Shown piece by piece: positions 15,867 to 24,111 of a DNA stretch of 64,000 bases (the stretch's first letter is position 1; every line of letters starts with the position of its first letter). The position numbers were made by a program, and so were the translations under genes. Where the stretch lies: the NCBI GenBank assembly GCA_905198125.1, contig CAJKBH010000017.1, positions 5,066-69,065 on the forward strand, read 5' to 3'. Source of the DNA: an uncultured Porphyromonadaceae bacterium (GTDB lineage Bacteria; Bacteroidota; Bacteroidia; Bacteroidales; Muribaculaceae). The notes under the pieces were generated by a model. The model did no database searches and was not told the DNA's origin. It saw only the letters and a list, made by a program, of their open reading frames with translations.

Positions 15867-15882
15867 TTATGAGTATGTTAGC
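15867..15882. promoter_or_regulatory. Third copy of the TTATGAGTnTGTTAGC motif
   Basis: TTATGAGTATGTTAGC differs by one base from the core of repeat pair A, 130 bp further upstream. It abuts a TAACAG-ACAAA-CTGTTA dyad (15853-15869). The motif could be an operator. The leader between here and 15777 also has a CGGGC/GCCCG hairpin with an A-rich loop (15799-15818). Confidence 0.5.
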
Positions 15883-15934
15883 ACTGCAAAATTCGTAATT
15901 ATTTTTGAATTGTGCAATACTTTACTGTGTTTTT

Positions 15935-16465
15935 TTAGAAAAACATTACAGTGTCGATTGTTTCTCCATTCTTGAGCTTTGAGATCTTTGATTTGTTGGC
16001 GAGATATGGAGTATTGCCCCGTTCGTAGTCAAAAGTTATTTCGACCGTATCTTCAACCCCTATTGTATAAAAGATCTTTTCCGGGAATTCCTTATGATAC
16101 CCGTCGGAGCCATCGCCCAGGGTAGTCCATCTATTAAGCCCCAAAGCCTCGATCAATGGTGCTGAATTTAGTGAGACAAGCAGACCGCCATCTACCATAG
16201 AGCATGGAAAATACTTCTGTGTGACGTCGTGATGTTCAATCTTTGTTACCTTCCATTTTATTTTACGGCCGGTCTTAGGACTGATTCCGTCTTCCCTCTC
16301 TCTCTTAAAAGATGTCGAGTATATAGTTATACCAACTTTTATGATCTCCGGGGCATCGAAAAGCGATTCCTGTACAAACGGAATGAACAGTGATGCATGA
16401 TGGCAATAGGCTTCTCCGAATGCCTTTGCCCAGGTTATATCGAGCCTATGTCTGGTATTATCCAT
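15935..16465 (-). CDS. Phage protein of unknown function, partner of the exonuclease
   Basis: 176 aa, soluble, mixed alpha/beta, with a conspicuous basic segment (KREREDGISPKTGRKIKWKV). It starts 2 bp after the DnaQ-BRCT gene, so the two are almost certainly co-translated and may act together in DNA metabolism. No motif recognised; downstream lies the control region with repeat pairs A and B. Confidence 0.55.
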   Translation of the reverse strand: MDNTRHRLDITWAKAFGEAYCHHASLFIPFVQESLFDAPEIIKVGITIYSTSFKREREDGISPKTGRKIKWKVTKIEHHDVTQKYFPCSMVDGGLLVSLNSAPLIEALGLNRWTTLGDGSDGYHKEFPEKIFYTIGVEDTVEITFDYERGNTPYLANKSKISKLKNGETIDTVMFF

Positions 16466-16466
16466 T

Positions 16467-17318
16467 TTACGAGAGTATTTTGATTAGTTCTGGTTCGTAT
16501 ATGATGCGGATGTCATAACCCTGGTCGCGGAGATCCTGGATTTTCTTCAGCTTCGCCGGCCCTGCACCGTCTCCAATGACAACGATATCGGTTTTCTTGG
16601 AAATCGATGTGTTGATGTCAGCTCCGAGACCCTGAAGCATTCGGCCGAGGTCATTGCGGTTCGGGTATTGCGTAAATACGCCTGTAATGACTGTTCGGGC
16701 GTGGAAGAATGGCGTGTCCTGGTTCATGACCAATTCGTCATCGAGCGGATCGAGCGTGGCATGGTCATATTTCTTGGCTTCCATTTGGATAAACACCGAT
16801 TTAAGGCTACCCTTGAACGTATTGATCGGGATTCGACCGTTCTCGGCCAGGAAGATGTTGGCGCATGCCATGGCGTCGTCGAGGGCGTCGTGATGGTGGC
16901 CCATGTCGATACCGTGTTTACGGCAAGCTTCCTCCAGAGAGAGGCCTGTCAGCTGATAGGTACAGACGAAGCGGTATTTGCCCGGCTTGTCTGTGCAACA
17001 ATAGGTATCCATCTGGCAGTTCCAGACTGAGTGGTCAAATTCGGCGTTGTGCGCCACAAGAATGTCATCGCCTACTATCTTACTAATTGTCGGCCATAAC
17101 TCCAGGAAAGAAGGCGCGGAGGCCACCATTTCGCGCGTTATTCCGTGCACTGCAGAATTGTCATGCTCCCTTGTGTCCGGGATGGGATTGATAAGGGAGT
17201 AGAAGCGTTGCGTGATGTGTCCGTCGACGACTTTCACGAGTCCGATGGCGCAGGCGCTTGTGCGCTCGGCTGTCATTGTCTCGAAGTCAATGGCGGTAAA
17301 AGAATCCGTTCTGTCCAT
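16467..17318 (-). CDS. DnaQ-like 3'-5' exonuclease with C-terminal BRCT
   Basis: 283 aa from ATG 17318 (MDRTDSFTAIDFET); a longer frame from 17387 would overlap the lipoprotein gene. Residues 5-165 form a DEDDh exonuclease: Exo I FTAIDFET with Asp/Glu, Exo II VAHNAEFDH, and Exo III HHHDALDDAMACA with His/Asp. Residues ~205-283 resemble a BRCT domain of the ligase/RFC type (ARTVITGVF, GADINTSISKKTDIVVIGDG). Such fusions occur in bacteria and some phages. Proofreading-like trimming or repair of phage DNA is likely. Confidence 0.85.
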   Translation of the reverse strand: MDRTDSFTAIDFETMTAERTSACAIGLVKVVDGHITQRFYSLINPIPDTREHDNSAVHGITREMVASAPSFLELWPTISKIVGDDILVAHNAEFDHSVWNCQMDTYCCTDKPGKYRFVCTYQLTGLSLEEACRKHGIDMGHHHDALDDAMACANIFLAENGRIPINTFKGSLKSVFIQMEAKKYDHATLDPLDDELVMNQDTPFFHARTVITGVFTQYPNRNDLGRMLQGLGADINTSISKKTDIVVIGDGAGPAKLKKIQDLRDQGYDIRIIYEPELIKILS

Positions 17319-17328
17319 GATGTAGAGG

Positions 17329-17784
17329 CTATTTACGCTTGATGACCATTCCGGAAACTGTAACAGTTGTAGTGCCGATATTATCAAATTTCAGATTGAT
17401 AATTGCGTTACCGCCCATTTTTGCAGCTTCGTCGACGGCTCTTTCAAGGGTGCTTTGATATGTTGCAAACTTCCAGTCCCCGGTCTTATATTTGGGATCA
17501 GAGTCTTTTTCATAAGATCCGTATACTCCATCGTCAACTATGACTTTCTTGGCCGGTTTCTTTTCAGTCTTGACATATCCAGACTCCTGAGTTATGATAA
17601 TAGAGCCTAACGATTGATAATCTCCGCTGTAGGAATTGGATTCTGTCAGCAGGATCTTTCCATTCTGACCGATTGAAAAATAGTCCAGAGTGTTAACGAA
17701 TGTATGGAACCTGGGTCCGGTAGGCGCGCACCCTGTGATCGCCGTCATGAGCGCGAGTGTTACGGCGAATAGTAATTTTCTCAT
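17329..17784 (-). CDS. Prophage lipoprotein (YbjQ-like domain)
   Basis: 151 aa from ATG 17784, chosen because it gives a proper signal (MRKLLFAVTLALMTAITGC) with lipidated Cys19; the in-frame ATG at 17895 would bury it. The C-terminal half (RAVDEAAKMGGNAIINLKFD, then TTVTVSGMVIKRK) resembles YbjQ/UPF0145-type small domains with a glycine-rich A-A-GGNA turn. Cell-surface lipoproteins encoded by prophages often block superinfection or change the host surface; that role is inference here. Confidence 0.65.
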   Translation of the reverse strand: MRKLLFAVTLALMTAITGCAPTGPRFHTFVNTLDYFSIGQNGKILLTESNSYSGDYQSLGSIIITQESGYVKTEKKPAKKVIVDDGVYGSYEKDSDPKYKTGDWKFATYQSTLERAVDEAAKMGGNAIINLKFDNIGTTTVTVSGMVIKRK

Positions 17785-17872
17785 AGCTGTTATGTGTTGG
17801 TTAATGACTGCAAATATACGACAAAAACGGAACACCGCCAAGAGAAAAGAATCTGCATGTAGGGGGTATAGG

Positions 17873-17908
17873 GGCAACCATTTCGTTGACATCAACGAAA
17901 TGGTTGCC
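17873..17908. repeat. 36-bp near-perfect palindrome
   Basis: GGCAACCATTTCGTTGA at 17873-17889 and its exact complement at 17892-17908 with only two bases between. It lies between the tail-fibre cluster and the lipoprotein gene. Without a U-tract on either side it looks more like a binding site or recombination core than an intrinsic terminator. Confidence 0.75.
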
Positions 17909-17952
17909 TGGATTGATCATAATAGCGTAGGCTGCGTGTCAAGGCGAGCCTT

Positions 17953-18168
17953 TTAGATGGCTTCCCTCGCTTCCCTCTCTCGCCTCTCCATTTCGGCCTT
18001 GGCTTCGGCCTCCGGAATCTCGGCGTAGTTGTCGGCCGAGTCGCCGACTCCGAGATAGACCCGTTTTGCGAAGTACGCCGATTCGATTGGCTCCCCCTTG
18101 TGATAGAGCATGTGTCCCGGTGTGGCGTCAAGCACTCTGACCTCTACTGTCTGTTTCTTGATTTCCAT
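17953..18168 (-). CDS. Small tail-associated protein, unknown
   Basis: 71 aa, starting MEIKKQTVEVRVLDATPGHM and ending in a charged helix (EAEAKAEMERREREAREAI). It starts 11 bp after the tail-fibre-like gene. Small proteins with this N-terminus and highly charged C-terminus often sit beside tail-fibre genes in Bacteroidetes phages, to my recollection; no function is known to me. An overlapping frame on the same strand (17892-18131) is Arg/Thr/Pro-rich and not credible. Confidence 0.6.
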   Translation of the reverse strand: MEIKKQTVEVRVLDATPGHMLYHKGEPIESAYFAKRVYLGVGDSADNYAEIPEAEAKAEMERREREAREAI

Positions 18169-18179
18169 GATGATATATT

Positions 18180-19940
18180 TTAACTTAGTGTATAATTCTT
18201 TGCCACGGCCATGGCTATGTCCTCCTCTGACAGCTTGGCAATCTGCGCCGCGCTGATTCTGAGTTGTTTGGTCTCGCCGCCCGTGTTGTCTCCGAGGTCA
18301 GCGAGGAACTGCTTCAGGGCCTCGCTGTCCCAGTTGGCGTTGCTGGAATCAAGAAATGTCACGGCACCTTTGCCTATCTTGATAATAAGAGTCTGCGTGT
18401 TTCGGCATTCTGTGTAGATAGTGTTTATCGCAACGCCGAAATGCAACTCGCATAAAGTGTTCGCTGTGGTTCCTGCCGAGAATAATGCTGAAAATATCTC
18501 GCACACCGGCAACTCGAACGTGATATGCTGACTTGTTCGCTCGACAATTAACCTATTTGTATATCGAGTACCAGTAGTGGATAACCTTTTAGCATTCGGA
18601 GCCGACACCCTTGAAACATTATCGCAGTTCCAGACGACGTTAAGCTGATTTGTCGAAAAGACGTCCACCAGCGCGGGCAGGGACAGCTCGGCAAGGGAGT
18701 TGCAACTGGCTACCACCGTGCCTCCCGTGATGCTCTCCAGCGCGGGCAACATTGCACTCAGTATATTATGCAAATAATTAATTATAATGCCACCTCTTAA
18801 CGTCTTGAAGATTGACATCCGCAATGACACAACCGGCACAGAATCTATCTGCAAGTATCCGCTCTCCAGCGATTCAATGGCGATGTCGGCAAAGCTTCCA
18901 CCGTAAATGCGAAAAGCGTTGATAATGTCTGTTGAAAACGGTTCGACTCCATAAATGGCAAGCCTACGCACATCGACTCGATCGAAGTTAACGATTGGTG
19001 CGCCGTTGTAGACGCACATATCGTTGATGAATCTCGCCGCCGTGGCTGTCAGCGTGAAACTCCTGTTACGAAAATAGTAGATAACGTAATGCTCCTGCGC
19101 GAACGGCATCTTATGTGAGCCGCTTTCTTCTGTATAATATCCGTCGGAGCACAGGTATGCGTCGGCGCCCGACAGCGTGACCGTGGGGGCGTTGAACGAA
19201 ACGGCGTACATGTACGGAAACTCAGCCTTTCGGTGGTTGTGCATGACGTTGTAGAGGTCGTAGCCGCCGACACGGCTGTCATGCTCCACATACTGAGGGT
19301 CGCCCGGCACGGCCAATTGCAATCCCAGCACCTTGTCGGCCATCGTCTGCATTGATTCGTCAGACGCCGTGTCTACACCCTGTCTTGTCAGGGCGTCGGC
19401 AATCATGGCCTTGCCGTCGGCGAAGTCTGACAGCAGGGCGTTGACGGTCTCGGCAGACTCAACGACCTGCGGAAAGCGGTTGGTGTACTCCACATATTCC
19501 TCGTACGTGCCGGTGTAGCCGTTGCGCACGGCGAGGTCGTAGGCGGTAAGATAGACGGCCGGCATGTAGACCTCGACGTCGGGGATGTCGGTCACCTCGT
19601 CGCCGTCACCGTCCACAAGCTCGATACCGAGCTGCGCCTTGCGAAACTGGTCCTGAAAGCCGTCAGGATAGATGTCGTTGGGGAAGCGGAAGTGAGGCTC
19701 CCATTTCAGAATGCCCTTGCCCATACGGTGGTTGTCGAACACGAAATGGATGCTGCCGTCGGCTTCGCGGAAGCAGTTGACGTACACTCCGCCGATGCAA
19801 GACACTCGGTATGCGTTGGGCTTGTTTGACGTCCAGAACAAAGCGTCCCAGTCGCATTCGGGCCACGGCACCTCCTTACCCGAAGCGTCCTTTAACCTCA
19901 TCCGGAAGTCGAAATCGGACTTGTAGTTTTTATATTCCAT
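18180..19940 (-). CDS. Tail fibre / receptor-binding-like protein
   Basis: 586 aa. The N-terminal ~150 residues look like a virion-attachment domain. A short motif near residue 135-147 (AVRNGYTGTYEEY) is a classic feature of phage tail fibres in gut phages. The rest resembles a leucine-rich/BspA-like solenoid: irregular repeats such as LYSLPALESITGG-type strands (ALESITGGTVVASCNSLAEL, SLPALVDVFST) and a long series of beta strands. It probably binds a host surface glycan or protein. It stands apart from the virion genes, between methyltransferase and exonuclease genes. Confidence 0.65.
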   Translation of the reverse strand: MEYKNYKSDFDFRMRLKDASGKEVPWPECDWDALFWTSNKPNAYRVSCIGGVYVNCFREADGSIHFVFDNHRMGKGILKWEPHFRFPNDIYPDGFQDQFRKAQLGIELVDGDGDEVTDIPDVEVYMPAVYLTAYDLAVRNGYTGTYEEYVEYTNRFPQVVESAETVNALLSDFADGKAMIADALTRQGVDTASDESMQTMADKVLGLQLAVPGDPQYVEHDSRVGGYDLYNVMHNHRKAEFPYMYAVSFNAPTVTLSGADAYLCSDGYYTEESGSHKMPFAQEHYVIYYFRNRSFTLTATAARFINDMCVYNGAPIVNFDRVDVRRLAIYGVEPFSTDIINAFRIYGGSFADIAIESLESGYLQIDSVPVVSLRMSIFKTLRGGIIINYLHNILSAMLPALESITGGTVVASCNSLAELSLPALVDVFSTNQLNVVWNCDNVSRVSAPNAKRLSTTGTRYTNRLIVERTSQHITFELPVCEIFSALFSAGTTANTLCELHFGVAINTIYTECRNTQTLIIKIGKGAVTFLDSSNANWDSEALKQFLADLGDNTGGETKQLRISAAQIAKLSEEDIAMAVAKNYTLS

Positions 19941-19992
19941 GAATAAGCATGTTGGTTTATGATTATGATGTTGTTGGTGTTTTTAAGAATCG

Positions 19993-20685
19993 TCAGAATA
20001 ATCGACCCTGGGCGATGTGCTGACGGAATCGGTTAACGGCAGCCTTGTAGTAGACTGGATCAATCTCAATTCCGGTAAACTCGAAACCGAGGTCCCAGGC
20101 TGCAATCATGCTGCTTCCGGATCCCAGGTGAGTGTCAAGGATTCGGAAGCCCGGGGAGGCATAGTTGTTGAGCAGCCAGGCATAGAGGGCGACAGGTTTC
20201 TGTGTCGGATGAATCCGCTTCTCGTTGAGCTTTTTATTCCCCTGCATGATCCAGCCTTCGGTCATGGACTTGCCTTGCATCATGCCATTCCACATGTAGC
20301 GGAAGATCCTGACGGACGAGAACAGGTCAGTTGCGGCCAGTTCGCAGTCCGAGAAGGAGGATGACTGGTTGCATTTGTCCCAAACGATACGCCCGGATGC
20401 GAACCGATAATAGAAATAGTTACAGCCCCAGATGATGTAATGCTTGGCCACCCTTTCAAGTTCCTGGAAATATTCGCTTACGGGAACCGTCCATTTGCGT
20501 GATTTAGGGTAAAACCGTCTGGAAACTCCTACGGTGCTGACCTCGGATCCGTAGAAACCCCTGCGTTCCGGCCCGGAGTAATACGGCGGGTCAACGATAG
20601 CTAGGTCGAAGGAGTTGTCAGGCAACGTCCGGAGGACGTTGAGACAGTCATCGTTAATGATGGAGATATTTCCGAATTGATGCAT
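19993..20685 (-). CDS. Orphan DNA adenine/N4-cytosine methyltransferase (beta class)
   Basis: 230 aa. The catalytic DPPY is at residues 32-35 (VDPPYYSG), HPTQKP at 159-164 and the SAM-binding motif DTHLGSGS at 184-191, so motif IV precedes motif I as in beta-class enzymes. It transfers methyl groups to the exocyclic amine of A or C in DNA. No restriction enzyme is near, and a C5 methyltransferase lies 19 bp upstream. Likely role: protect phage DNA from host restriction or tune timing. The target is unknown. Confidence 0.88.
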   Translation of the reverse strand: MHQFGNISIINDDCLNVLRTLPDNSFDLAIVDPPYYSGPERRGFYGSEVSTVGVSRRFYPKSRKWTVPVSEYFQELERVAKHYIIWGCNYFYYRFASGRIVWDKCNQSSSFSDCELAATDLFSSVRIFRYMWNGMMQGKSMTEGWIMQGNKKLNEKRIHPTQKPVALYAWLLNNYASPGFRILDTHLGSGSSMIAAWDLGFEFTGIEIDPVYYKAAVNRFRQHIAQGRLF

Positions 20686-20704
20686 GATGGTACTATGTTG
20701 ATGG

Positions 20705-22306
20705 TTATGCCGATTTCCTCAGCTCATGGGTCCGTAACGAGTCACATAGAGCCTCACACCATTTGCGGGCGATAGTGACCTCGACTGCGTTTCCAATGAA
20801 CTTCTTCTGGTCGGCTTGTGTGCCGATCAGTACATAATCCTCCGGGAATCCCATTATGAGCTTCAGTTCCGAGATCATCAACCTCCGCATCTTGATGTCT
20901 ATAATCCCATACATGGCCATGAATTGTTTAATCTTGATCATCATGGGAGAATCGGTCTCGTAGATTTCGATTGCCATTTCTCCGCATTCCGTGACCACGA
21001 GGCATGGAGGGCGTTTGTCCATCCTGGCGATAAGGGTGAAGCATGGGTCATCGATGGATGAACCAGGCGACGAGAACTGCGGGTTCATCAGGAACCGGTC
21101 GCACGTGACGAGATTGTGTTTAGGATTGGTGGTGAGAGCTCCGGCTGCCGTGTCGACGGAAGCGGGGACTCCTGTTCCATACTGCATATCGAGGAACGAC
21201 ATCTGCAAAAGGGCCAGACGATCCTTTGTGGTGAGTGTGGATGCCGGGGAATTGCAGGATGTATTGAATCCGTTTCCGTAGTGAACGGATATGAAGGCAT
21301 GATGATCAATGGTGGTAATCGTTCCGGCTGGGCCGTCAACAGAGATATTCTTGCCTTCCGGATTTCCGCTGAACTGTTTGGAAAGGAAAGTCACCTGAGC
21401 GAGCGCGAGCCGTCCCTGAGTGGCAACGGTAGGGCACGGATCATCGAGCGCCGGCGGCACATACTTTCCGTTTTGATTCATGGAATTATACTTGACCATA
21501 AACGCTTTTTTGCCACCGGCAACAAATTTGATCAATCCCTGGTAGATTCGTTCAAGGGTCTTCTCGGCAAGAGGTTTCTTGCGGTCCAAAATGCTCTCGC
21601 CTTCTACGGAGAAGTCGAGGACTTCGCGCACCGGTTTCCATGGTAGGAGATCATCGAACAGACCGTTTTTCCCGGTCTTGCAATGGGTCTGCTCCGGAAA
21701 TACGATTGGCAGCCCATGTTTGGCGAATATGCCGAAGAACCGTTTACGTGAAGTATATGCGCCATAGTCGGCGGCGTTCATGATCCGCCAATCGAAGTCA
21801 TATCCATAACGCTTTACGTTGTTCACCCAGCGCAGGTAACAACGTCCTTTATCCTTCGACAACGGTTTCCCGTTCTCGTCGATGTCGCCCCAAGACATGA
21901 ATTCCTCCACATTCTCGATCTGGATATAGTCCGGGTCGATGGCTTCGATATAGCGAAACAGATGCTCTGCAAGCGTACGGCTGTCAGCGTCTCGCGGCTG
22001 ACCGCCTTTCGCCTTGCTGAAATTGGTACACTCCAAAGATGCCCAGAGAACGATATGGGCATCAGGGTTCTTGATTCGGCATTGCTTCAGATGCCGAATC
22101 AGTGGCGATAGCTCAAGTGTTCGGATATCCTCGGTGAAGTGCATTGCTTCCGGATGATTGGAAGCATGGGAAGCGATTGCCTTGGCGTCGTGGTTGACGC
22201 AGGCAATCACTTCGGCACAGCGTTCGTCATCCAGACGTGCGGAGTTTATGCCGGTGGAAGTTCCTCCGGCTCCGCAAAAGAGGTCGATGTATAGAAGCTG
22301 TTTCAT
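20705..22306 (-). CDS. DNA (cytosine-5) methyltransferase with repeated TRD
   Basis: 533 aa. Motif I is DLFCGAGGTSTG (8-19). The catalytic cysteine is Cys93 in LECTNFS, where family members usually have a Pro-Cys; here Glu-Cys. ENV is at 131-133, the TSRKRFFGIF (185-194) is motif VIII-like and FIGNAVEV (503-510) is motif X-like. The region 284-438 is made of about five diverged repeats with the pattern D-x-P-A-x-T-[IL]-T-T followed by an Ile/Leu-rich strand. The gene is followed by the orphan beta-class methyltransferase. No cognate endonuclease is visible. Confidence 0.88.
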   Translation of the reverse strand: MKQLLYIDLFCGAGGTSTGINSARLDDERCAEVIACVNHDAKAIASHASNHPEAMHFTEDIRTLELSPLIRHLKQCRIKNPDAHIVLWASLECTNFSKAKGGQPRDADSRTLAEHLFRYIEAIDPDYIQIENVEEFMSWGDIDENGKPLSKDKGRCYLRWVNNVKRYGYDFDWRIMNAADYGAYTSRKRFFGIFAKHGLPIVFPEQTHCKTGKNGLFDDLLPWKPVREVLDFSVEGESILDRKKPLAEKTLERIYQGLIKFVAGGKKAFMVKYNSMNQNGKYVPPALDDPCPTVATQGRLALAQVTFLSKQFSGNPEGKNISVDGPAGTITTIDHHAFISVHYGNGFNTSCNSPASTLTTKDRLALLQMSFLDMQYGTGVPASVDTAAGALTTNPKHNLVTCDRFLMNPQFSSPGSSIDDPCFTLIARMDKRPPCLVVTECGEMAIEIYETDSPMMIKIKQFMAMYGIIDIKMRRLMISELKLIMGFPEDYVLIGTQADQKKFIGNAVEVTIARKWCEALCDSLRTHELRKSA

Positions 22307-22317
22307 GAGTTTTTTAG

Positions 22318-22815
22318 TTAAAATGGAAGATCTTCGATTTTGAGACTGAATCTGCCGTGATGTTCCGTAACCCGGAATGAATGGGAGTATTTGTCAGAGT
22401 ATGACTCGAGATCGATAAATCCGACTGTTGATTGCATCGCATATACGAGGACGGATTCCGGATTGAATCTCCCTCGAATCCAGAAACTATCTTCATCGAG
22501 ACACACACATTCAGTGGGGGCGCTATGCGGAGCAATGAGCGTTCCTGGACGGATATCTCCGTATTTGCCAAGCAGTATAACGCGATGGCCGATAAACTCG
22601 GAAAGGTTTGTTTTAAGATCCTTGACATTCTTCCATCGGAAGGAAGTGGGATCGTAATACCGTTTATCTTCGTAGAGACGTCGCGCATCTGCGATGTTGC
22701 ACATGCGCATGAACTTGGCATTGCAAACGTCTTTCTGAACATAATTGGGTTTGCCCTCGATGTTATGACGGCATGTCCAACAATCATGTCCTGTGCATTT
22801 CTTAATTGTATCCAT
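22318..22815 (-). CDS. Early phage protein with N-terminal Cys cluster
   Basis: 165 aa. The first 40 residues carry Cys7, Cys12, Cys15, Cys31 and Cys39 with nearby His, a probable zinc-binding knuckle (KKCTGHDCWTCRHN). The rest is beta-rich. It ends 11 bp before the C5 methyltransferase start. Unknown family; possibly a nucleic-acid-binding early protein. A competing frame at 22314-22787 has no plausible protein character. Confidence 0.6.
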   Translation of the reverse strand: MDTIKKCTGHDCWTCRHNIEGKPNYVQKDVCNAKFMRMCNIADARRLYEDKRYYDPTSFRWKNVKDLKTNLSEFIGHRVILLGKYGDIRPGTLIAPHSAPTECVCLDEDSFWIRGRFNPESVLVYAMQSTVGFIDLESYSDKYSHSFRVTEHHGRFSLKIEDLPF

Positions 22816-22835
22816 GAGTCCTTGATTTTTCAGAA

Positions 22836-23144
22836 TTAATCACATAGAGTGGCCGGTTCAGCCGATATGATATAATTCAATCGGCGTTTCCCTGCTTTTT
22901 CGATTTTGACATTGGTAATCTGGCATGGGATGCTGCTGCCGTCGGCATGATAGAAGAATACGATTGCTCCGTAATAAGAGTTCTTTTCGTATCGGTTTAA
23001 CCACTTCTTTACGAGACGCCACTTAACGCGTCTCATGGGCGATATGTGGCGGGGACGGCTTCGCGGATGGAGATACTCTTGTAGTGACTTGGCATATTCT
23101 TCATCGTAATGCGATAGCGGTGCGGAGATTGATAGAGTGTTCAT
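22836..23144 (-). CDS. Small early phage protein with strong SD
   Basis: 102 aa, basic (many Arg/Lys at residues 27-52). GGAAGGAGGTGT lies before the ATG at 23144 with GGAGG spaced 6 nt away, inside the last codons of the upstream gene; the two genes overlap as ATGA. Unknown function. Confidence 0.65.
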   Translation of the reverse strand: MNTLSISAPLSHYDEEYAKSLQEYLHPRSRPRHISPMRRVKWRLVKKWLNRYEKNSYYGAIVFFYHADGSSIPCQITNVKIEKAGKRRLNYIISAEPATLCD

Positions 23145-23452
23145 GACACACCTCCTTCCTCGTCGCCGGCAATCATGGCATATATCGTGGCGGTGTATTT
23201 TCTTCCTCCGAATTGATTGGTTTCTATGCCAATCTTGAATGCTCCATGCAGGTCAAGAGCATTGATAATTTTCTCTCTCAATACATTGGCAATCACATAC
23301 TCAGGAAAGTAGGGCATTGAGTCCTCACACGATACCTGAATTTTTCTGACTCTGTTGATAGTAACCTGAACCGGAGGTGCCTTGAATTCAGGATCGAGGC
23401 GTTGCGCCCATCCTCTGAACAGTCGAGCGAGACCACATTTTAGATTCTTCAT
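23141..23452 (-). CDS. Small early phage protein with strong SD
   Basis: 103 aa beginning MKNLKCGLARLFRGWAQRLD, mixed alpha/beta with no known motif. GGGAAGGAGGTGCC precedes the ATG at 23452 with GGAGG 6 nt away; the SD lies in the 3' codons of the gene upstream and the genes overlap as ATGA. Unknown function. Confidence 0.65.
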   Translation of the reverse strand: MKNLKCGLARLFRGWAQRLDPEFKAPPVQVTINRVRKIQVSCEDSMPYFPEYVIANVLREKIINALDLHGAFKIGIETNQFGGRKYTATIYAMIAGDEEGGVS

Positions 23453-23865
23453 TTGGCACCTCCTTCCCCTGAACTATTAGCTTGATGATAGACGGTGATG
23501 TAAGGCATTTCACCCGGCAGTACAGACCAGAGGTCGCGAGGTAAAGTGAATGTGAGTAGATTTGCCGCTATCCCGAGGCATATAAGCCTGTCGCATTGCG
23601 AGTGGTCACCGGTCCACAAGGTGCCGTGCTTGTCCGCACATATCTTCAGGAATGTCCATCCACCTCCTGCGCCTGCAAAGAAATTATCGTCAAGGCATTC
23701 CAACATAGAGTGGATTTTGCAATGGTTCTCTTTGATTTTAGCAAGATTGAAGCCGGCTTTGATCTTCACGCCTTCGACAACCGTCATTTCTTCGTGTTTG
23801 TTTGCGAGGCATTCAAGGAATACGTTGTTGACATTCTGAGCTGTTAGTTTGAATTGCTTACTCAT
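23449..23865 (-). CDS. Early phage protein, unknown
   Basis: 138 aa beginning MSKQFKLTAQNVNNVFLECL. An in-frame pattern KADKHGTLWTGDHSQCDR-like acidic/His segment lies near residues 78-92, but no known family matches. It has no SD of its own, yet its C-terminal codons (Gly-Glu-Gly-Gly-Ala-Lys) provide the SD of the next gene. It shares a Met-Pro-Tyr block (GEMPYITVY) with that gene (DSMPYFPEY), a hint of common ancestry. Confidence 0.6.
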   Translation of the reverse strand: MSKQFKLTAQNVNNVFLECLANKHEEMTVVEGVKIKAGFNLAKIKENHCKIHSMLECLDDNFFAGAGGGWTFLKICADKHGTLWTGDHSQCDRLICLGIAANLLTFTLPRDLWSVLPGEMPYITVYHQANSSGEGGAK

Positions 23866-23868
23866 AAT

Positions 23869-24111
23869 TCAGATGATTTGGTGTTGTAGGTCGTGAGCCT
23901 CGATGGAGGTGTTTCGGAGATATGGCATCAGCTTGTTATCGAGGTACTCGGTAAGCTCTGCCTTAGACGGTGCCATGTATGCCAGCAGTGAGCCGATCAT
24001 GTCGGACAACACCTGTACGCATTCATCTGTGGTGCATCCGGAATGCTCTACCTTGCGGGCGATTGTATGAGCCAGCACCTTCTGACCGGATGTGTAATTT
24101 TCGTAGTTCAT
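23869..24111 (-). CDS. Small helical early phage protein
   Basis: 80 aa, all-helical, starting MNYENYTSGQKVLAHTIARK. It overlaps the upstream gene in ATGA form and starts a short run of small genes. No motif recognised. Confidence 0.55.
   Translation of the reverse strand: MNYENYTSGQKVLAHTIARKVEHSGCTTDECVQVLSDMIGSLLAYMAPSKAELTEYLDNKLMPYLRNTSIEAHDLQHQII

Noticed and set aside
17892..18131. 79-aa minus-strand frame overlapping 17953-18168
   Set aside because: Arg/Thr/Pro-rich shadow; the 71-aa frame fits its place next to the tail-fibre gene.
19993..22306. A complete restriction-modification system
   Set aside because: Two methyltransferases are adjacent, but no endonuclease or specificity gene was found nearby, so they are treated as orphan phage enzymes.
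22314..22787. 157-aa minus-strand frame overlapping 22318-22815
   Set aside because: Same region in another frame; Ser/Ile/Met-rich and lacks the tight junctions of the chosen frame.
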